From positions 1 through 64,000 of the forward strand of contig CANKBG010000006.1 of NCBI GenBank assembly GCA_947479935.1: a stretch of 64,000 nucleotides of DNA, written 5' to 3'. Positions 47,311 to 57,589 of this stretch are shown here, one piece after another (position 1 is the stretch's first letter; every line of letters begins with the position of its first letter). This stretch comes from Comamonadaceae bacterium. GTDB lineage: Bacteria > Pseudomonadota > Gammaproteobacteria > Burkholderiales > Burkholderiaceae_C. A program made the translations under genes and the position numbers. The notes under the pieces were generated by a model, which saw only the letters and a list, made by a program, of their open reading frames with translations, searched no databases and was not told the origin of the DNA.

Positions 47311-48744
47311 TTAACCGTGATGAATGGCCACTGTTTTCAAAGTGGTAAAACCATACAAGGCTTCGAAACCTTTTTCGCGGCCGTGCCCCGAAGACTTGAC
47401 GCCGCCAAATGGTAATTCAACCCCACCGCCAGCGCCGTAGTTGTTGACAAAGACTTGGCCGCTTCTCAAGCGCCTGGCCATTCTAAATTGTCTTCCACCA
47501 TCGCGGGTCCATACGCCCGCCACCAAGCCAAAGCTAGTGGCATTGGCCATTGAAACAGCTTGGTCTTCACCTTCAAAGCACATGGCCGATAACACGGGGC
47601 CAAATACTTCTTCTTGCGCCAATCGGTGATCAACGGGCACGTCACGCAACAAGACAGGGGCCTGGTAAAAGCCAGAGGCGGGGGCATCTGAAACCACCAT
47701 CCCTTGGGCCACAGTGGCGATCCCAGCAGCATGGGCCTCATCTAAGAAGCCTTGTACACGTTGTTTTTGGCTGGCCCTGATCAAGGGGCCTAGGTTCAGG
47801 TCTGCGCTGGCAGGTCCAACACGCAATTTGGAAAACGCTTCTCCTAACCGCTTGAGCAACGACTCGTAAATACTTTTCTCAATCAGTACCCTAGAACCTG
47901 CGCTGCAAGTTTGGCCAGAGTTTTGCACGATGGCGTTGATGACGACGGGAATGGCGGCATCCAAATCCGCGTCGGCAAAAATAATTTGAGGGCTCTTACC
48001 ACCCAACTCCAAGGTGACGGGGCAATGTCTTTCTGCCGCAGCTTGTTGAATGAGGGTGCCCACTTTGGGGCTGCCTGTGAAACTCACATGATCGATGTCG
48101 GGATGTTTTGCCAGGGCGTCGCCCACTTCATGGCCCAGGCCAGTCACGATATTGATTGCGCCTGGTGGAAAGCCCACTTCAGCCGCGAGCTGTGCTACGC
48201 GGATCAAACTTAAACAGGCGTCTTCTGCAGGTTTCACCACACAAACATTGCCTGCTGCCAAAGCGCCACCCACGCAGCGGCCAAAAATTTGCATGGGGTA
48301 ATTCCAAGGCACCACGTGACCTGTTACGCCATGGGGTTCGCGCCACGTGAGAACGCTGTAGCCGTTTTGGTAAGGGATGGTTTCGCCATGAAATTTATCG
48401 CAGGCGCCAGCGTAGTATTCAAAATATCGAGCCAAGGCGCGGGCATCGCCCATGGCCTGCTGGGTGGGTTTGCCGCAGTCACGCTGCTCTAATTTCATGA
48501 GTTCATTGGCGTGCTCAGTCACTTTGCGCGAAAGCGCCATGAGCAGACGCCCACGCTCTGCTGCATTGATCTTGGACCAAGGACCTTCAAAGCATTGCCT
48601 TGAAGACTTTACAGCCGCATCAATGTCTTGCGCATTACTGCGTTGAATGTGATCAAAAGTTTGACCATCAGATGGATCAATGACTGGCAGGGTTTGCCCA
48701 CCTTGGCTGACCACTGATTGGTTGTGAATAAAGTTGAGCTGCAT
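47311..48744 (-). CDS. NAD(P)-dependent aldehyde dehydrogenase
   Basis: A 477-residue enzyme of the betaine-aldehyde/vanillin dehydrogenase-like group. The general-base Glu is in TLELGGKSPQ, the nucleophile Cys in NSGQTCSAGSR, the cofactor site in SFTGSPKVG, and the C-terminal signature is PFGGVKSSGHGREKG. It is not closely similar to the ALDH at the window start. It is transcribed with the SDR gene downstream. Substrate unknown. Confidence 0.92.
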   Translation of the reverse strand: MQLNFIHNQSVVSQGGQTLPVIDPSDGQTFDHIQRSNAQDIDAAVKSSRQCFEGPWSKINAAERGRLLMALSRKVTEHANELMKLEQRDCGKPTQQAMGDARALARYFEYYAGACDKFHGETIPYQNGYSVLTWREPHGVTGHVVPWNYPMQIFGRCVGGALAAGNVCVVKPAEDACLSLIRVAQLAAEVGFPPGAINIVTGLGHEVGDALAKHPDIDHVSFTGSPKVGTLIQQAAAERHCPVTLELGGKSPQIIFADADLDAAIPVVINAIVQNSGQTCSAGSRVLIEKSIYESLLKRLGEAFSKLRVGPASADLNLGPLIRASQKQRVQGFLDEAHAAGIATVAQGMVVSDAPASGFYQAPVLLRDVPVDHRLAQEEVFGPVLSAMCFEGEDQAVSMANATSFGLVAGVWTRDGGRQFRMARRLRSGQVFVNNYGAGGGVELPFGGVKSSGHGREKGFEALYGFTTLKTVAIHHG

Positions 48745-48761
48745 AGGCGTATTTTGCGCGT

Positions 48762-48796
48762 AAAAAAGCCCGCCGATGTTGCCATGAGCGGGCTTT
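48762..48796 (-). terminator. Rho-independent terminator of hppA
   Basis: On the minus strand AAAGCCCGC ... GCGGGCTTTTTT, 30 nt past the hppA stop codon; it separates hppA from the ALDH gene. Confidence 0.85.
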
Positions 48797-48825
48797 CGTT
48801 TCGACTTCTAACCGAAGCGATTTTT

Positions 48826-50892
48826 TTAGCTATGGAATTGCATCATCAAAGGCACAATCAGGAGGGCCACAATGTTGATAATCTTGATCAACGGGTTGAT
48901 GGCAGGGCCTGCCGTGTCTTTGTAGGGGTCTCCCACGGTGTCGCCAGTCACAGCAGCTTTGTGAGCTTCTGAGCCTTTGCCGCCGTGATTGCCGTCTTCG
49001 ATGTACTTCTTGGCATTGTCCCAAGCACCGCCACCGGTACACATGGAAATGGCCACAAACAAGCCAGTCACGATGGTGCCCATCAGCAAGCCACCCAGAG
49101 CTTTGGGGCCTAAAACCAAGCCCACCAAAATGGGCGCTACCACGGGCAGCAAGCTGGGGATGACCATTTCTTTGATGGCAGCAGTGGTCAACATGTCAAC
49201 AGCCCGGCCGTATTCTGGCTTGGCCGTGCCCTCCATGATGCCTTTGATTTCTCTAAACTGGCGGCGCACTTCAACCACCACAGCCCCCGCAGCGCGGCCA
49301 ACAGCCTCCATGGCCATGGCGCCGAACAAGTAGGGAATCAAACCGCCAATGAACAAGCCCACAATGACCATGGGGTCGGACAAGTCAAAGGAAATGGCCT
49401 TGCCATAGGTTTCGAGTTTGTGGGTGTAGTCGGCAAAAAGAACCAAGGAGGCCAATCCCGCAGAGCCAATGGCATAACCTTTGGTCACCGCTTTGGTGGT
49501 GTTGCCCACGGCATCTAGAGGATCCGTAATGTCGCGCACGCTGCTTGGCAGTTCTGCCATCTCGGCAATTCCGCCAGCGTTGTCAGTAATGGGACCGTAG
49601 GCGTCCAAGGCCACCACAATGCCGGCCATGGAAAGCATGGACATGGCCGCTACGGCAATGCCGTACAAGCCAGCCAATTTATAAGACGCCAAAATGGCCA
49701 AACAAACAAAAATCACGGGCCAAGCTGTGGAGCGCATTGAAACGCCCAAGCCCGCAATGATGTTCGTGCCATGACCCGTGGTGGAGGCTTGCGCAATGTG
49801 TTGCACTGGGCTGTATTGGGTACCGGTATAAAACTCAGTAATCCAAACCAGTGCAGCCGTCAAGGCCAAACCAACAGCGCAAGCGCCAAACAGTTTCATT
49901 TGGCTGCCGCTGGCCGCAATGGCGTTGTCCGGCATGATCCAAATGGTGACGAAGTAAAACGCAATCAGTGACAGACCGCCTGCAATGGCCAAACCTTTGT
50001 ACAAGGCAGGCATCACGTTGATCATGCCAGGTGTCGCTTTCACAAAGAAGCAACCGATGATGGAAGCCACAATGGACACAGCACCTAAGGCAAGGGGATA
50101 CATCACGGCGTTACCGGGGGCTGCAGCCACAAGCAACGAACCCAGCACCATGGTGGCAATTAAGGTCACAGCATAGGTTTCGAACAAGTCGGCTGCCATG
50201 CCCGCGCAGTCACCTACGTTGTCGCCAACGTTGTCCGCAATCACTGCGGGGTTTCGAGGGTCGTCTTCAGGAATACCTGCTTCTACTTTGCCCACCAAGT
50301 CGGCGCCGACGTCAGCGCCTTTGGTAAAGATGCCACCGCCAAGTCGGGCGAAGATGGAAATCAGGGACGATCCAAATGCAAAGCCAATGAGCGGATTCAA
50401 AATGACAGACAACTTGACGTCGGGGGTGAGGTTGCCATTGCCGGCCAAGAACCAGTAAAAGCCCGTGACGCCTAAGAGGCCCAAGCCCACCACCAACATG
50501 CCCGTAATGGCACCGCCGCGGAAAGCGACGTCTAGGGCAGGGCCAATGCCTCTTGTGGCAGCCTGAGCGGTGCGCACATTGGCGCGAACCGACACGTTCA
50601 TGCCAATAAAGCCACAGGCGCCTGAAAGAACGGCACCAATCACAAAGCCAATGGCTGTGGTCATGTCTAAAAAGACACCCATCAATATGGCCAAAACCAC
50701 ACCCACGATGGCGATGGTTTTATATTGTCTTGATAAATAAGCTGCAGCACCTGCCTGAATGGCGGCCGCAATTTCTTGCATCCGATCATTACCTGGGTCC
50801 TGGGCCAAAATCCACCCGCGAGCCCAAATACCGTACGCAACGGCTATCAGTCCGCAAACGAGCGCCAAAATCAACGCTGAATTGCCTGTCAT
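48826..50892 (-). CDS. hppA: K+-independent H+-translocating membrane pyrophosphatase
   Basis: A 688-residue membrane pump with about 16 transmembrane helices that couples PPi hydrolysis to proton export. The substrate-binding signature [35 protein letters not shown] is complete in the sequence (I quote its parts only as motifs GADLVGKVE and [11 protein letters not shown]). [10 protein letters not shown] carries the Lys and Thr that mark the K+-independent class; K+-dependent enzymes have Ala and Gly there. ATG 50892 has AAGGAG upstream. Divergent from ppa, the soluble pyrophosphatase, over a 208-nt gap. Confidence 0.96.
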   Translation of the reverse strand: MTGNSALILALVCGLIAVAYGIWARGWILAQDPGNDRMQEIAAAIQAGAAAYLSRQYKTIAIVGVVLAILMGVFLDMTTAIGFVIGAVLSGACGFIGMNVSVRANVRTAQAATRGIGPALDVAFRGGAITGMLVVGLGLLGVTGFYWFLAGNGNLTPDVKLSVILNPLIGFAFGSSLISIFARLGGGIFTKGADVGADLVGKVEAGIPEDDPRNPAVIADNVGDNVGDCAGMAADLFETYAVTLIATMVLGSLLVAAAPGNAVMYPLALGAVSIVASIIGCFFVKATPGMINVMPALYKGLAIAGGLSLIAFYFVTIWIMPDNAIAASGSQMKLFGACAVGLALTAALVWITEFYTGTQYSPVQHIAQASTTGHGTNIIAGLGVSMRSTAWPVIFVCLAILASYKLAGLYGIAVAAMSMLSMAGIVVALDAYGPITDNAGGIAEMAELPSSVRDITDPLDAVGNTTKAVTKGYAIGSAGLASLVLFADYTHKLETYGKAISFDLSDPMVIVGLFIGGLIPYLFGAMAMEAVGRAAGAVVVEVRRQFREIKGIMEGTAKPEYGRAVDMLTTAAIKEMVIPSLLPVVAPILVGLVLGPKALGGLLMGTIVTGLFVAISMCTGGGAWDNAKKYIEDGNHGGKGSEAHKAAVTGDTVGDPYKDTAGPAINPLIKIINIVALLIVPLMMQFHS

Positions 50893-50922
50893 AAATCATT
50901 CTCCTTGTTTGTTGTCGCTGAA

Positions 50923-50960
50923 AGGAGGTGCAACGCTCAGGGAGCACCTCCTGACGTTGC
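50923..50960. repeat. Alternative hairpins with SD and anti-SD-like arms in the hppA-ppa gap
   Basis: AGGAGGTGC (50923-50931) and GCACCTCCT (50944-50952) form a perfect 9-bp stem; GCAACG (50930-50935) and CGTTGC (50955-50960) form a second that cannot coexist with it. On the minus strand the hppA leader thus reads CACCTCCTTTC, matching the 3' end of 16S rRNA. Function unknown. Nothing else is evident in the gap apart from a second AAAGGAGGT near 51004. Confidence 0.5.
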
Positions 50961-51100
50961 TTCCTCGCTCCAAAAAGGAGTCGATTGGCCAACTCGGTGA
51001 TTAAAGGAGGTTTGTTTTAAAGAAGCAAGGCTTGTGAAAGTAAAATGGGGGTTAATCCTTACCTTCTTAGACCTAAATCAACCCTAGAAACCTCTCAAAT

Positions 51101-51637
51101 ATGTCCTTAGACAACGTTACCCCTGGCAGCAAAGTTCCCGAGCAGTTCAACGTCATCATCGAAATTCCGATGAATGCCGATCCGGTTAAGTACGAAGTGG
51201 ACAAAGCCACCGGTGCCATTTTTGTCGACCGTTTCATGAGCACGGCCATGCATTACCCCACTAATTACGGCTATGTGCCCAAAACCATCAGTGGCGACGG
51301 CGACCCCGTGGACGTGCTGGTGATTACCCCGGTGCCCCTCATTCCGGGTGTGGTGGTGCCTTGCCGTCCCATCGGTATTTTGAAGATGCAAGACGAAGCG
51401 GGCGACGACGGCAAGGTCTTGGCCGTGCCCATCGACAAAATTTTGTCGATTTACACGCAATGGCAGAAACCCGAGGATTTAAACCCTTTGCGTTTGAAAA
51501 CCATTGCCCATTTCTTTGAGCACTACAAAGACCTTGAAGAGGGTAAGTGGGTCAAGATTTTGGGCTGGGAAGGCCCTGAGTCAGCCAAGAAAGAAATTTT
51601 AGATGGCATTGCCAATTACCAAAAAGATCACGCCTGA
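51101..51637 (+). CDS. ppa: Soluble inorganic pyrophosphatase
   Basis: A 178-residue family I pyrophosphatase, hydrolysing the PPi made by biosynthesis. The metal-binding motif DGDPVDVLV is complete, and the upstream [15 protein letters not shown] and NYGY segments fit. The start ATG 51101 lacks a strong ribosome-binding site. It is divergent from the membrane pyrophosphatase hppA, so both forms of the activity share one intergenic region. Confidence 0.97.
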   Translation: MSLDNVTPGSKVPEQFNVIIEIPMNADPVKYEVDKATGAIFVDRFMSTAMHYPTNYGYVPKTISGDGDPVDVLVITPVPLIPGVVVPCRPIGILKMQDEAGDDGKVLAVPIDKILSIYTQWQKPEDLNPLRLKTIAHFFEHYKDLEEGKWVKILGWEGPESAKKEILDGIANYQKDHA

Positions 51638-51693
51638 TTTGCCCAGTCCGTTGGCTATTGACAAGCCAATGGGTCAACTAAAACACAACCTGA

Positions 51694-52911
51694 TCACCTC
51701 AATTTCAAAGGTGATCGGGCCTCTAAGTTCTCTAGGTAGGCCTCTACGCCATGGCCTTCCTTTTCTAAGTATCGTTCTACGGCATCTGAGAAATCTGGGT
51801 GGGCCAGCCAATGAGCGCTGCTCGCTTTGACAGGGAGCAGGGCCCGAGCCATTTTGTGCTCGCCTTGGGCGCCGCCTTCAAAGCGCTGTACCCCTTGGGC
51901 AATGCACCACTCAATCGGCTGGTAATAACAAGCTTCGAAGTGCAAACAGTCCACGCGCTCTAGGGCGCCCCAATACCTCCCATAGGCCACCTTGTTTTGA
52001 ATGCCAATGAGGCTACAGGCCATTCGTTGTCCGTCTTTTTCTGCAATGAACAAAACCCAGTTTTCAGGCATGTTGTCTTGCATGCGCTGGAAAAAGTCTC
52101 TGTTCAGATACGGCGCATTGCCGTGCTCAAAATAAGTCTGTGAATAGCATTTGTAAAAAAAATCCCAATCTGCACTTTGAATCCCTGCTCCAGTTAGGCT
52201 TGTAAACGTCACACCTGCTTCTGCCACTTTGCGTCGTTCTTGTTTGATTTTTTTGCGCTTTTCTTGGTTCATTTGGCTTAAAAAATGATCAAAGTGATCG
52301 TAATTTGCGTTGTGCCAATGAAATTGAACCGTATGGCGACTGAGCCAGCCCGCTTTGTCGGTGGTGACCAAATCATCACTCGATAAAAACAAAATATGGA
52401 CCGAGGACCAATCTTCCTCTTGAGCCAGACTGACCATGGCTTGGATTAAAGCCACCTTGCTAGATTCGGAGTCGGCCAACAATCGAGATCCTGGTACTGG
52501 TGTGAAAGGGATGGCGGCTACCGATTTGGGGTAGTAATTCAAGCCATGGCGCTGGTAGGCGTCGGCCCAGGCCCAGTCAAAGACGTATTCACCATAAGAG
52601 TGCGGTTTGATGTACAAAACAGCAACAGCGGCCAGCCTTCCTTTTTTGGGGTCATTCGCTAAGTCTTCATGCGGGGGCTTAAAGCTACCAGAAGCACCTT
52701 CTGGCGGGTGCCAAACGCTAATCAGACGCAAAGCCCATCCCGTTTGAGCAGAAGCAGAACCGCTTTCCTCCATGGCACTCAAGTAGGCATGCCGCATGAA
52801 GGGCGTCGGTTCCGATTGGGAATTCAACAACATGTCCCAAGCCTGCGCCGACATATCTCGCATCGAACCCTTCACCTCAATGACATAATTGTTGGAATTG
52901 AATTCCTTCAC
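51694..52911 (-). CDS. DUF482/FemAB-like acyltransferase-fold protein
   Basis: A 405-residue protein of the DUF482 family (peptidogalycan recognition/biosynthesis-like), a GNAT-related fold. The signature stretch FLSQMNQEKRKKIKQERRKV and YFEHGNAPYLNRDFFQRM, then GRYWGALERVDCLHFEACYYQPIEWCIAQG, are typical. The start is GTG 52911, but an internal GTG or ATG at about residues 13-17 cannot be excluded. It is divergent from nadE, with the two start codons only 4 nt apart. The function is not established; aminoacyl or acyl transfer is a family-level guess. Confidence 0.85.
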   Translation of the reverse strand: MKEFNSNNYVIEVKGSMRDMSAQAWDMLLNSQSEPTPFMRHAYLSAMEESGSASAQTGWALRLISVWHPPEGASGSFKPPHEDLANDPKKGRLAAVAVLYIKPHSYGEYVFDWAWADAYQRHGLNYYPKSVAAIPFTPVPGSRLLADSESSKVALIQAMVSLAQEEDWSSVHILFLSSDDLVTTDKAGWLSRHTVQFHWHNANYDHFDHFLSQMNQEKRKKIKQERRKVAEAGVTFTSLTGAGIQSADWDFFYKCYSQTYFEHGNAPYLNRDFFQRMQDNMPENWVLFIAEKDGQRMACSLIGIQNKVAYGRYWGALERVDCLHFEACYYQPIEWCIAQGVQRFEGGAQGEHKMARALLPVKASSAHWLAHPDFSDAVERYLEKEGHGVEAYLENLEARSPLKLR

Positions 52912-52915
52912 CTGT

Positions 52916-54589
52916 ATGACCCTTCAACTTTGTATCGCTCAACTCAACTTCATGGTGGGTGACATGGCGGGCAATGCTCGCAAAATCATCGACGCTGCAA
53001 AAACGGCCTATGGCCATGGTGCGCGCGTTTTAATCACCCCCGAATTGGCCATTTGCGGTTATGCAGCCGAAGACTTGTTGCTTCGGCCAGCCTTTATCGA
53101 TGCCTGCGATGATGCCTTGAAAACAGTGGCCAGAGAACTTGCTGGTTTAAAGGGCCTACACGTTGTGGTGGGTCATCCCGAAGGCGGAGGTGTCCAAAGC
53201 AAAAGCGTGGCCATTTCCAAGAGGTTCAACAGAGCCACTGTGTTGAGCGAAGGCCAAACGGTGGCCACCTATGCCAAACAAGAGTTGCCCAACTACCAAG
53301 TCTTTGACGAACGCCGTTATTTCACACCCGGCCAAGAAGCCTGCGTATTTGACGTTGCGGGCGTCAAATTGGGTTTGTTAATTTGCGAAGATGCTTGGTT
53401 CGAAAACCCGGCCCTTCAAGCGCGTGACGCAGGCGCCCAACTGCTGGTGGTTCTCAATGCTTCTCCTTTTCATGTGGGTAAGGGGCTTGAGCGAGAAGTG
53501 CAGATGGGGCAGCGCGTGCAACATTGCGGATTGCCTTTGGTTTATGCCCACTTGGTGGGCGGCCAAGATGAGGTTATTTTTGAAGGCCGGTCTTTCGCCC
53601 TCAATGCCAACTCAGAGGTGGTGGCACGCGCACCGGCTTTCCAAGAGTGTTTGCAATACATAGAGGTGCAGAGCAAAGGGCCGTCCGAGCCTTTAAGCTT
53701 GAAAGGCCAAGAAATATCCCAGAACGGCTCTTGGGAAGAGGACCTTTGGCATGCCTTGGTTTTAGGCATTCGGGATTACTTGGGCAAGAACGGTTTTCCA
53801 AGTGCATTATTGGGTCTTTCAGGCGGTATCGATTCGGCCTTGGTGTTGGCCTTGGCGGTCGATGCCATCGGCGCTGACAAAATTCATGCGGTCATGATGC
53901 CTTCGCCCTACACGGCCGACATCAGCTGGATTGATTCGCGAGAAATGGTCAAACGCCTTGGCGTTCGTTATGATGAAATTTCTATTGCGCCTTTGTTTGA
54001 AAGCTTCAAATCAGCTTTGTCAGATCAATTCAAAGGATTGGCCGAAGACACGACCGAAGAAAATATTCAAGCACGTGTGCGAGGCACCTTGCTCATGGCC
54101 ATGTCCAACAAAACAGGTGGCATTGTGCTGACCACAGGAAACAAAAGTGAAATGGCCACGGGCTATTGCACGCTCTATGGCGACATGGCTGGCGGCTTTG
54201 CCGTGATTAAAGATGTGGTGAAAACACAGGTCTTTAAGTTGGCAGAATGGCGTAACCAAAACGATCCATATGGCACCGGCCGCAGCCCCATTCCTGAGCG
54301 CATCATCACGCGGCCGCCAAGTGCTGAACTTCGAGCGGATCAAAAAGACCAAGACAGCTTGCCGCCTTATGAGGTGTTGGATGCCATTGTTCAGCGTTAT
54401 ATGGAGAACGATGAAGGTATCAACGCTTTGGTCGCAGATGGTTTTGACCGCGCCGATGTTGAGAAAGTAACGCGTTTAATCAAGTTGAACGAATACAAGA
54501 GAAGACAATCTCCAGTTGGAATTCGTGTCACGCATCGTAGTTTTGGCAAAGATTGGCGTTATCCTATTACCAATCGATTTCGAGCTTAA
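52916..54589 (+). CDS. nadE: Glutamine-dependent NAD+ synthetase
   Basis: A 557-residue two-domain enzyme making NAD+ from nicotinate adenine dinucleotide, ATP and glutamine. The N-terminal nitrilase-type glutaminase domain has its Cys in GLLICEDAWF and Lys in YAKQELPNYQVFDE; the C-terminal synthetase domain has the P loop LSGGIDSAL and TGNKSEMATGYCTLYGD. I use ATG 52916, giving MTLQLCIAQLN. glnB follows 24 nt downstream. A family of this type is known to be bound by PII protein in Azospirillum, which fits the operon. Confidence 0.97.
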   Translation: MTLQLCIAQLNFMVGDMAGNARKIIDAAKTAYGHGARVLITPELAICGYAAEDLLLRPAFIDACDDALKTVARELAGLKGLHVVVGHPEGGGVQSKSVAISKRFNRATVLSEGQTVATYAKQELPNYQVFDERRYFTPGQEACVFDVAGVKLGLLICEDAWFENPALQARDAGAQLLVVLNASPFHVGKGLEREVQMGQRVQHCGLPLVYAHLVGGQDEVIFEGRSFALNANSEVVARAPAFQECLQYIEVQSKGPSEPLSLKGQEISQNGSWEEDLWHALVLGIRDYLGKNGFPSALLGLSGGIDSALVLALAVDAIGADKIHAVMMPSPYTADISWIDSREMVKRLGVRYDEISIAPLFESFKSALSDQFKGLAEDTTEENIQARVRGTLLMAMSNKTGGIVLTTGNKSEMATGYCTLYGDMAGGFAVIKDVVKTQVFKLAEWRNQNDPYGTGRSPIPERIITRPPSAELRADQKDQDSLPPYEVLDAIVQRYMENDEGINALVADGFDRADVEKVTRLIKLNEYKRRQSPVGIRVTHRSFGKDWRYPITNRFRA

Positions 54590-55528
<939 letters not shown>

Positions 55529-55536
<8 letters not shown>

Positions 55537-55918
55537 GAATGAATTTCCAGAGGGCCGCAAGCCAAATGCCCACGCAAAGAAGAAGACTTAATAGTACCGC
55601 CGCACTGCCCATGTCTTTGGCGCGCTTTGACAAAGCATTCCATTCGGTACCGATGCGGTCGATGGCCGTTTCAATGCCGGTATTGAGTAACTCGACCACC
55701 ATCACCAAGATCACGGAGCCACACAATAGTGCCACCTCAACCCAGGTCTGACCCAGCCAAAAGGCGGCGGGTAAAAGAATGACGGCAATGATGGCTTCTT
55801 GGCGAAATGCGGTTTCACCCCATCCTGCTTTCAGGCCTTCAATGGAATAGCCGCCCGCGTGAAAAATGCGAGAGAGACCTTTGCGTGCTTTTTGCGGATT
55901 GACGTTGTCTTCAGTCAT
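55529..55918 (-). CDS. dgkA: Diacylglycerol kinase
   Basis: A 129-residue inner-membrane kinase with three transmembrane helices. It phosphorylates diacylglycerol released from periplasmic glucan and lipopolysaccharide synthesis. The signature VELLNTGIETAIDRIG and GWGETAFRQEA are clear. It overlaps the LOG gene and lies 63 nt downstream of the RDD-protein gene. Confidence 0.94.
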
Positions 55919-55981
55919 GAGTGGGCCATTTGATCGTTCAGCTTGAATTGTGCTTGATTCAAGCAGGCATTTGAAGGACGG

Positions 55982-56536
55982 CTACTTTTGAACCTCAACC
56001 AATTGAGTTCCAGCCCAAACATCGTGCCAGTATTGTCTCCGCGATTGAAATCGGCTCAAAAGAGCCCACACCCATATCCAGCCCACAGTGTAGAAAGCAA
56101 CTTGAATGGCAGGAAGTTGCAAAGGCACAGTGACCAACATGGGCGGGAGAACCCAAACCCAACTCAGAATAAAACGAAACAAGGCCCTGGCTTGCGAGAG
56201 TTGTTGGCCAGAAGCATCGAGCACGCGAATGTGCCAGGTTTTCATGGCCAAGGTTTGTCCTTTGTGCCAAAGCCAGGTGAAATAAATGGCAAAAACGAGG
56301 AAAAGAAATGCTTGAAGGCCGTGACGGTTATCTAAGGCGTGGCGCGTTTGGCTCAGGGTGCCGAATAAATACCCAGAGATAAAGACAACGCCAAACAGCA
56401 ACATGCCTTCATAAAGCCAGCAAGCCATTCGGCGCCCTAACGATGGTGTGACCCAGTTGGGGCTGAAGGCTGCTGGTTCTGTGACCAAGGCCTCGTTTAG
56501 GCCTTCAATCGACGTATCGCTCTTCGGTTCATTCAA
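55982..56536 (-). CDS. RDD-domain membrane protein
   Basis: A 184-residue protein with the RDD domain: GRRMACWLYEGMLLFGVVFISGY (an Arg and acidic residue in the first helix), then LWHKGQTLAMKTWHIRVLDASG, with about four transmembrane helices. The family function is largely unknown (some members are ion antiporters). It begins 1 nt after the DUF3106 gene stop in the sigma-factor operon. Confidence 0.85.
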   Translation of the reverse strand: MNEPKSDTSIEGLNEALVTEPAAFSPNWVTPSLGRRMACWLYEGMLLFGVVFISGYLFGTLSQTRHALDNRHGLQAFLFLVFAIYFTWLWHKGQTLAMKTWHIRVLDASGQQLSQARALFRFILSWVWVLPPMLVTVPLQLPAIQVAFYTVGWIWVWALLSRFQSRRQYWHDVWAGTQLVEVQK

Positions 56537-56537
56537 C

Positions 56538-57149
56538 TCAGGTGCCTTCCGGAATGGTCACCGTGGTGGGCAATAAGGTTTTTTTGTCAATCACGATGCT
56601 GGTTGTTGAATTTGTCACACCTTCAGCGGGCGCCGATTTGCTAGGGAGCCGGATGACCTTGTTGGGTGAAGACGCTTGAGATGCAGTGGCGGCACCTTGG
56701 ATGCCTGTCAGTTGTTTGGCTGCGAGTTTTTTCTTATCTTCGGGGCTGAGCGCTTGATAGGCTTCCCATTGGGTTTTTTTCTCATCAGAACCTAGCGCTT
56801 TGGTCTCGTTGAAAGTGAGTCGAGCTTGAGCACGTTGCTGTGGGCTGAGCGAAGCCCAGTCCGCCATTCTTTCGTGCAGCGTGGCCTGTTCTTTGTTAGA
56901 CAAACTGTCGAAATTGGTGGACATGACCAGCCATTTATTTTTTTGACCTGGACTGAGCTGTGCCCAGTGAGGGGCTAACGGGGCTAAGGCTTTCTTCTGT
57001 TGACTGCTTAGGTTTTGCCAGCCGGCATTGGAGGCAGCGTTAGCCGTTTGTTTGGGCGAGCCTGAGGTGGCGGTTTGCGCCCATGCCGCTGTCATCACGC
57101 CACACAATGTGGCGATGAGCATCAATGAAATGAAGCGGAGTGCGTTCAA
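56538..57149 (-). CDS. DUF3106-family exported protein
   Basis: A 203-residue protein with a signal peptide (FISLMLIATLCGVMTAAWAQ) and repeats of a W/LSPQQK-type motif: NLSSQQKKALAPLAPHW, LSPGQKNKW, LSNKEQATLHERM, LSPQQRAQARL, LSPEDKKKL. The family function is unknown. ATG overlaps the DUF3619 stop by 4 nt. Being exported, it may be the periplasmic end of a pathway with the sigma factor upstream. Confidence 0.85.
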   Translation of the reverse strand: MNALRFISLMLIATLCGVMTAAWAQTATSGSPKQTANAASNAGWQNLSSQQKKALAPLAPHWAQLSPGQKNKWLVMSTNFDSLSNKEQATLHERMADWASLSPQQRAQARLTFNETKALGSDEKKTQWEAYQALSPEDKKKLAAKQLTGIQGAATASQASSPNKVIRLPSKSAPAEGVTNSTTSIVIDKKTLLPTTVTIPEGT

Positions 57150-57589
57150 TCCGGGGCCTTGCTTTGAACAGGGTTGGATTTGAGGAATACCAAGAAGCCG
57201 GGATCTGCGTAGGCATCGGGCGGCAAGTCGTCGATGAGTAACTCAGCATCTAGGGTGGCTATTTCGTTGGCACGGTGCTCATTTTGGAAAGCATGGATGG
57301 TGGCCAATCCAAAAAGCAAAGCAATCAGCGGCAGGGCAGATGCCAAGCGACTCCAAAGGTTGAGGCCTTCGTCGTGATTGCCTAATGATGGACCACCAGC
57401 AGTCGACAACTGGGGCACGGCGATGCGAACAGGCTCGCGCTTGCGCTGAGCCATGGCTTGCATGCGTGCAGCCCGCAACCGTTCCGAAATATCATGGGGC
57501 AGGTGGGTTGCATGCTCGTTAAGGCGGCGAGCAAGGGCCTGCCCGACTTGGTCAATGCGTGTCATATCAAAATTGGCTTGCGGTTTCAT
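57146..57589 (-). CDS. DUF3619-family membrane protein, possible anti-sigma factor
   Basis: A 147-residue protein with one central transmembrane helix (WSRLASALPLIALLFGLATIHAF) after about 85 cytoplasmic residues. Position directly after an ECF sigma gene, with a 4-nt overlap, is what an anti-sigma factor would have. Sequence identity to known anti-sigma families (ZAS motif) is not visible, so this is inferred from context only. Confidence 0.8.
   Translation of the reverse strand: MKPQANFDMTRIDQVGQALARRLNEHATHLPHDISERLRAARMQAMAQRKREPVRIAVPQLSTAGGPSLGNHDEGLNLWSRLASALPLIALLFGLATIHAFQNEHRANEIATLDAELLIDDLPPDAYADPGFLVFLKSNPVQSKAPD

Noticed and set aside
53601-53807. Minus-strand small ORFs inside nadE
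   Set aside because: Overlap a complete two-domain NadE with all catalytic motifs; shadows only.
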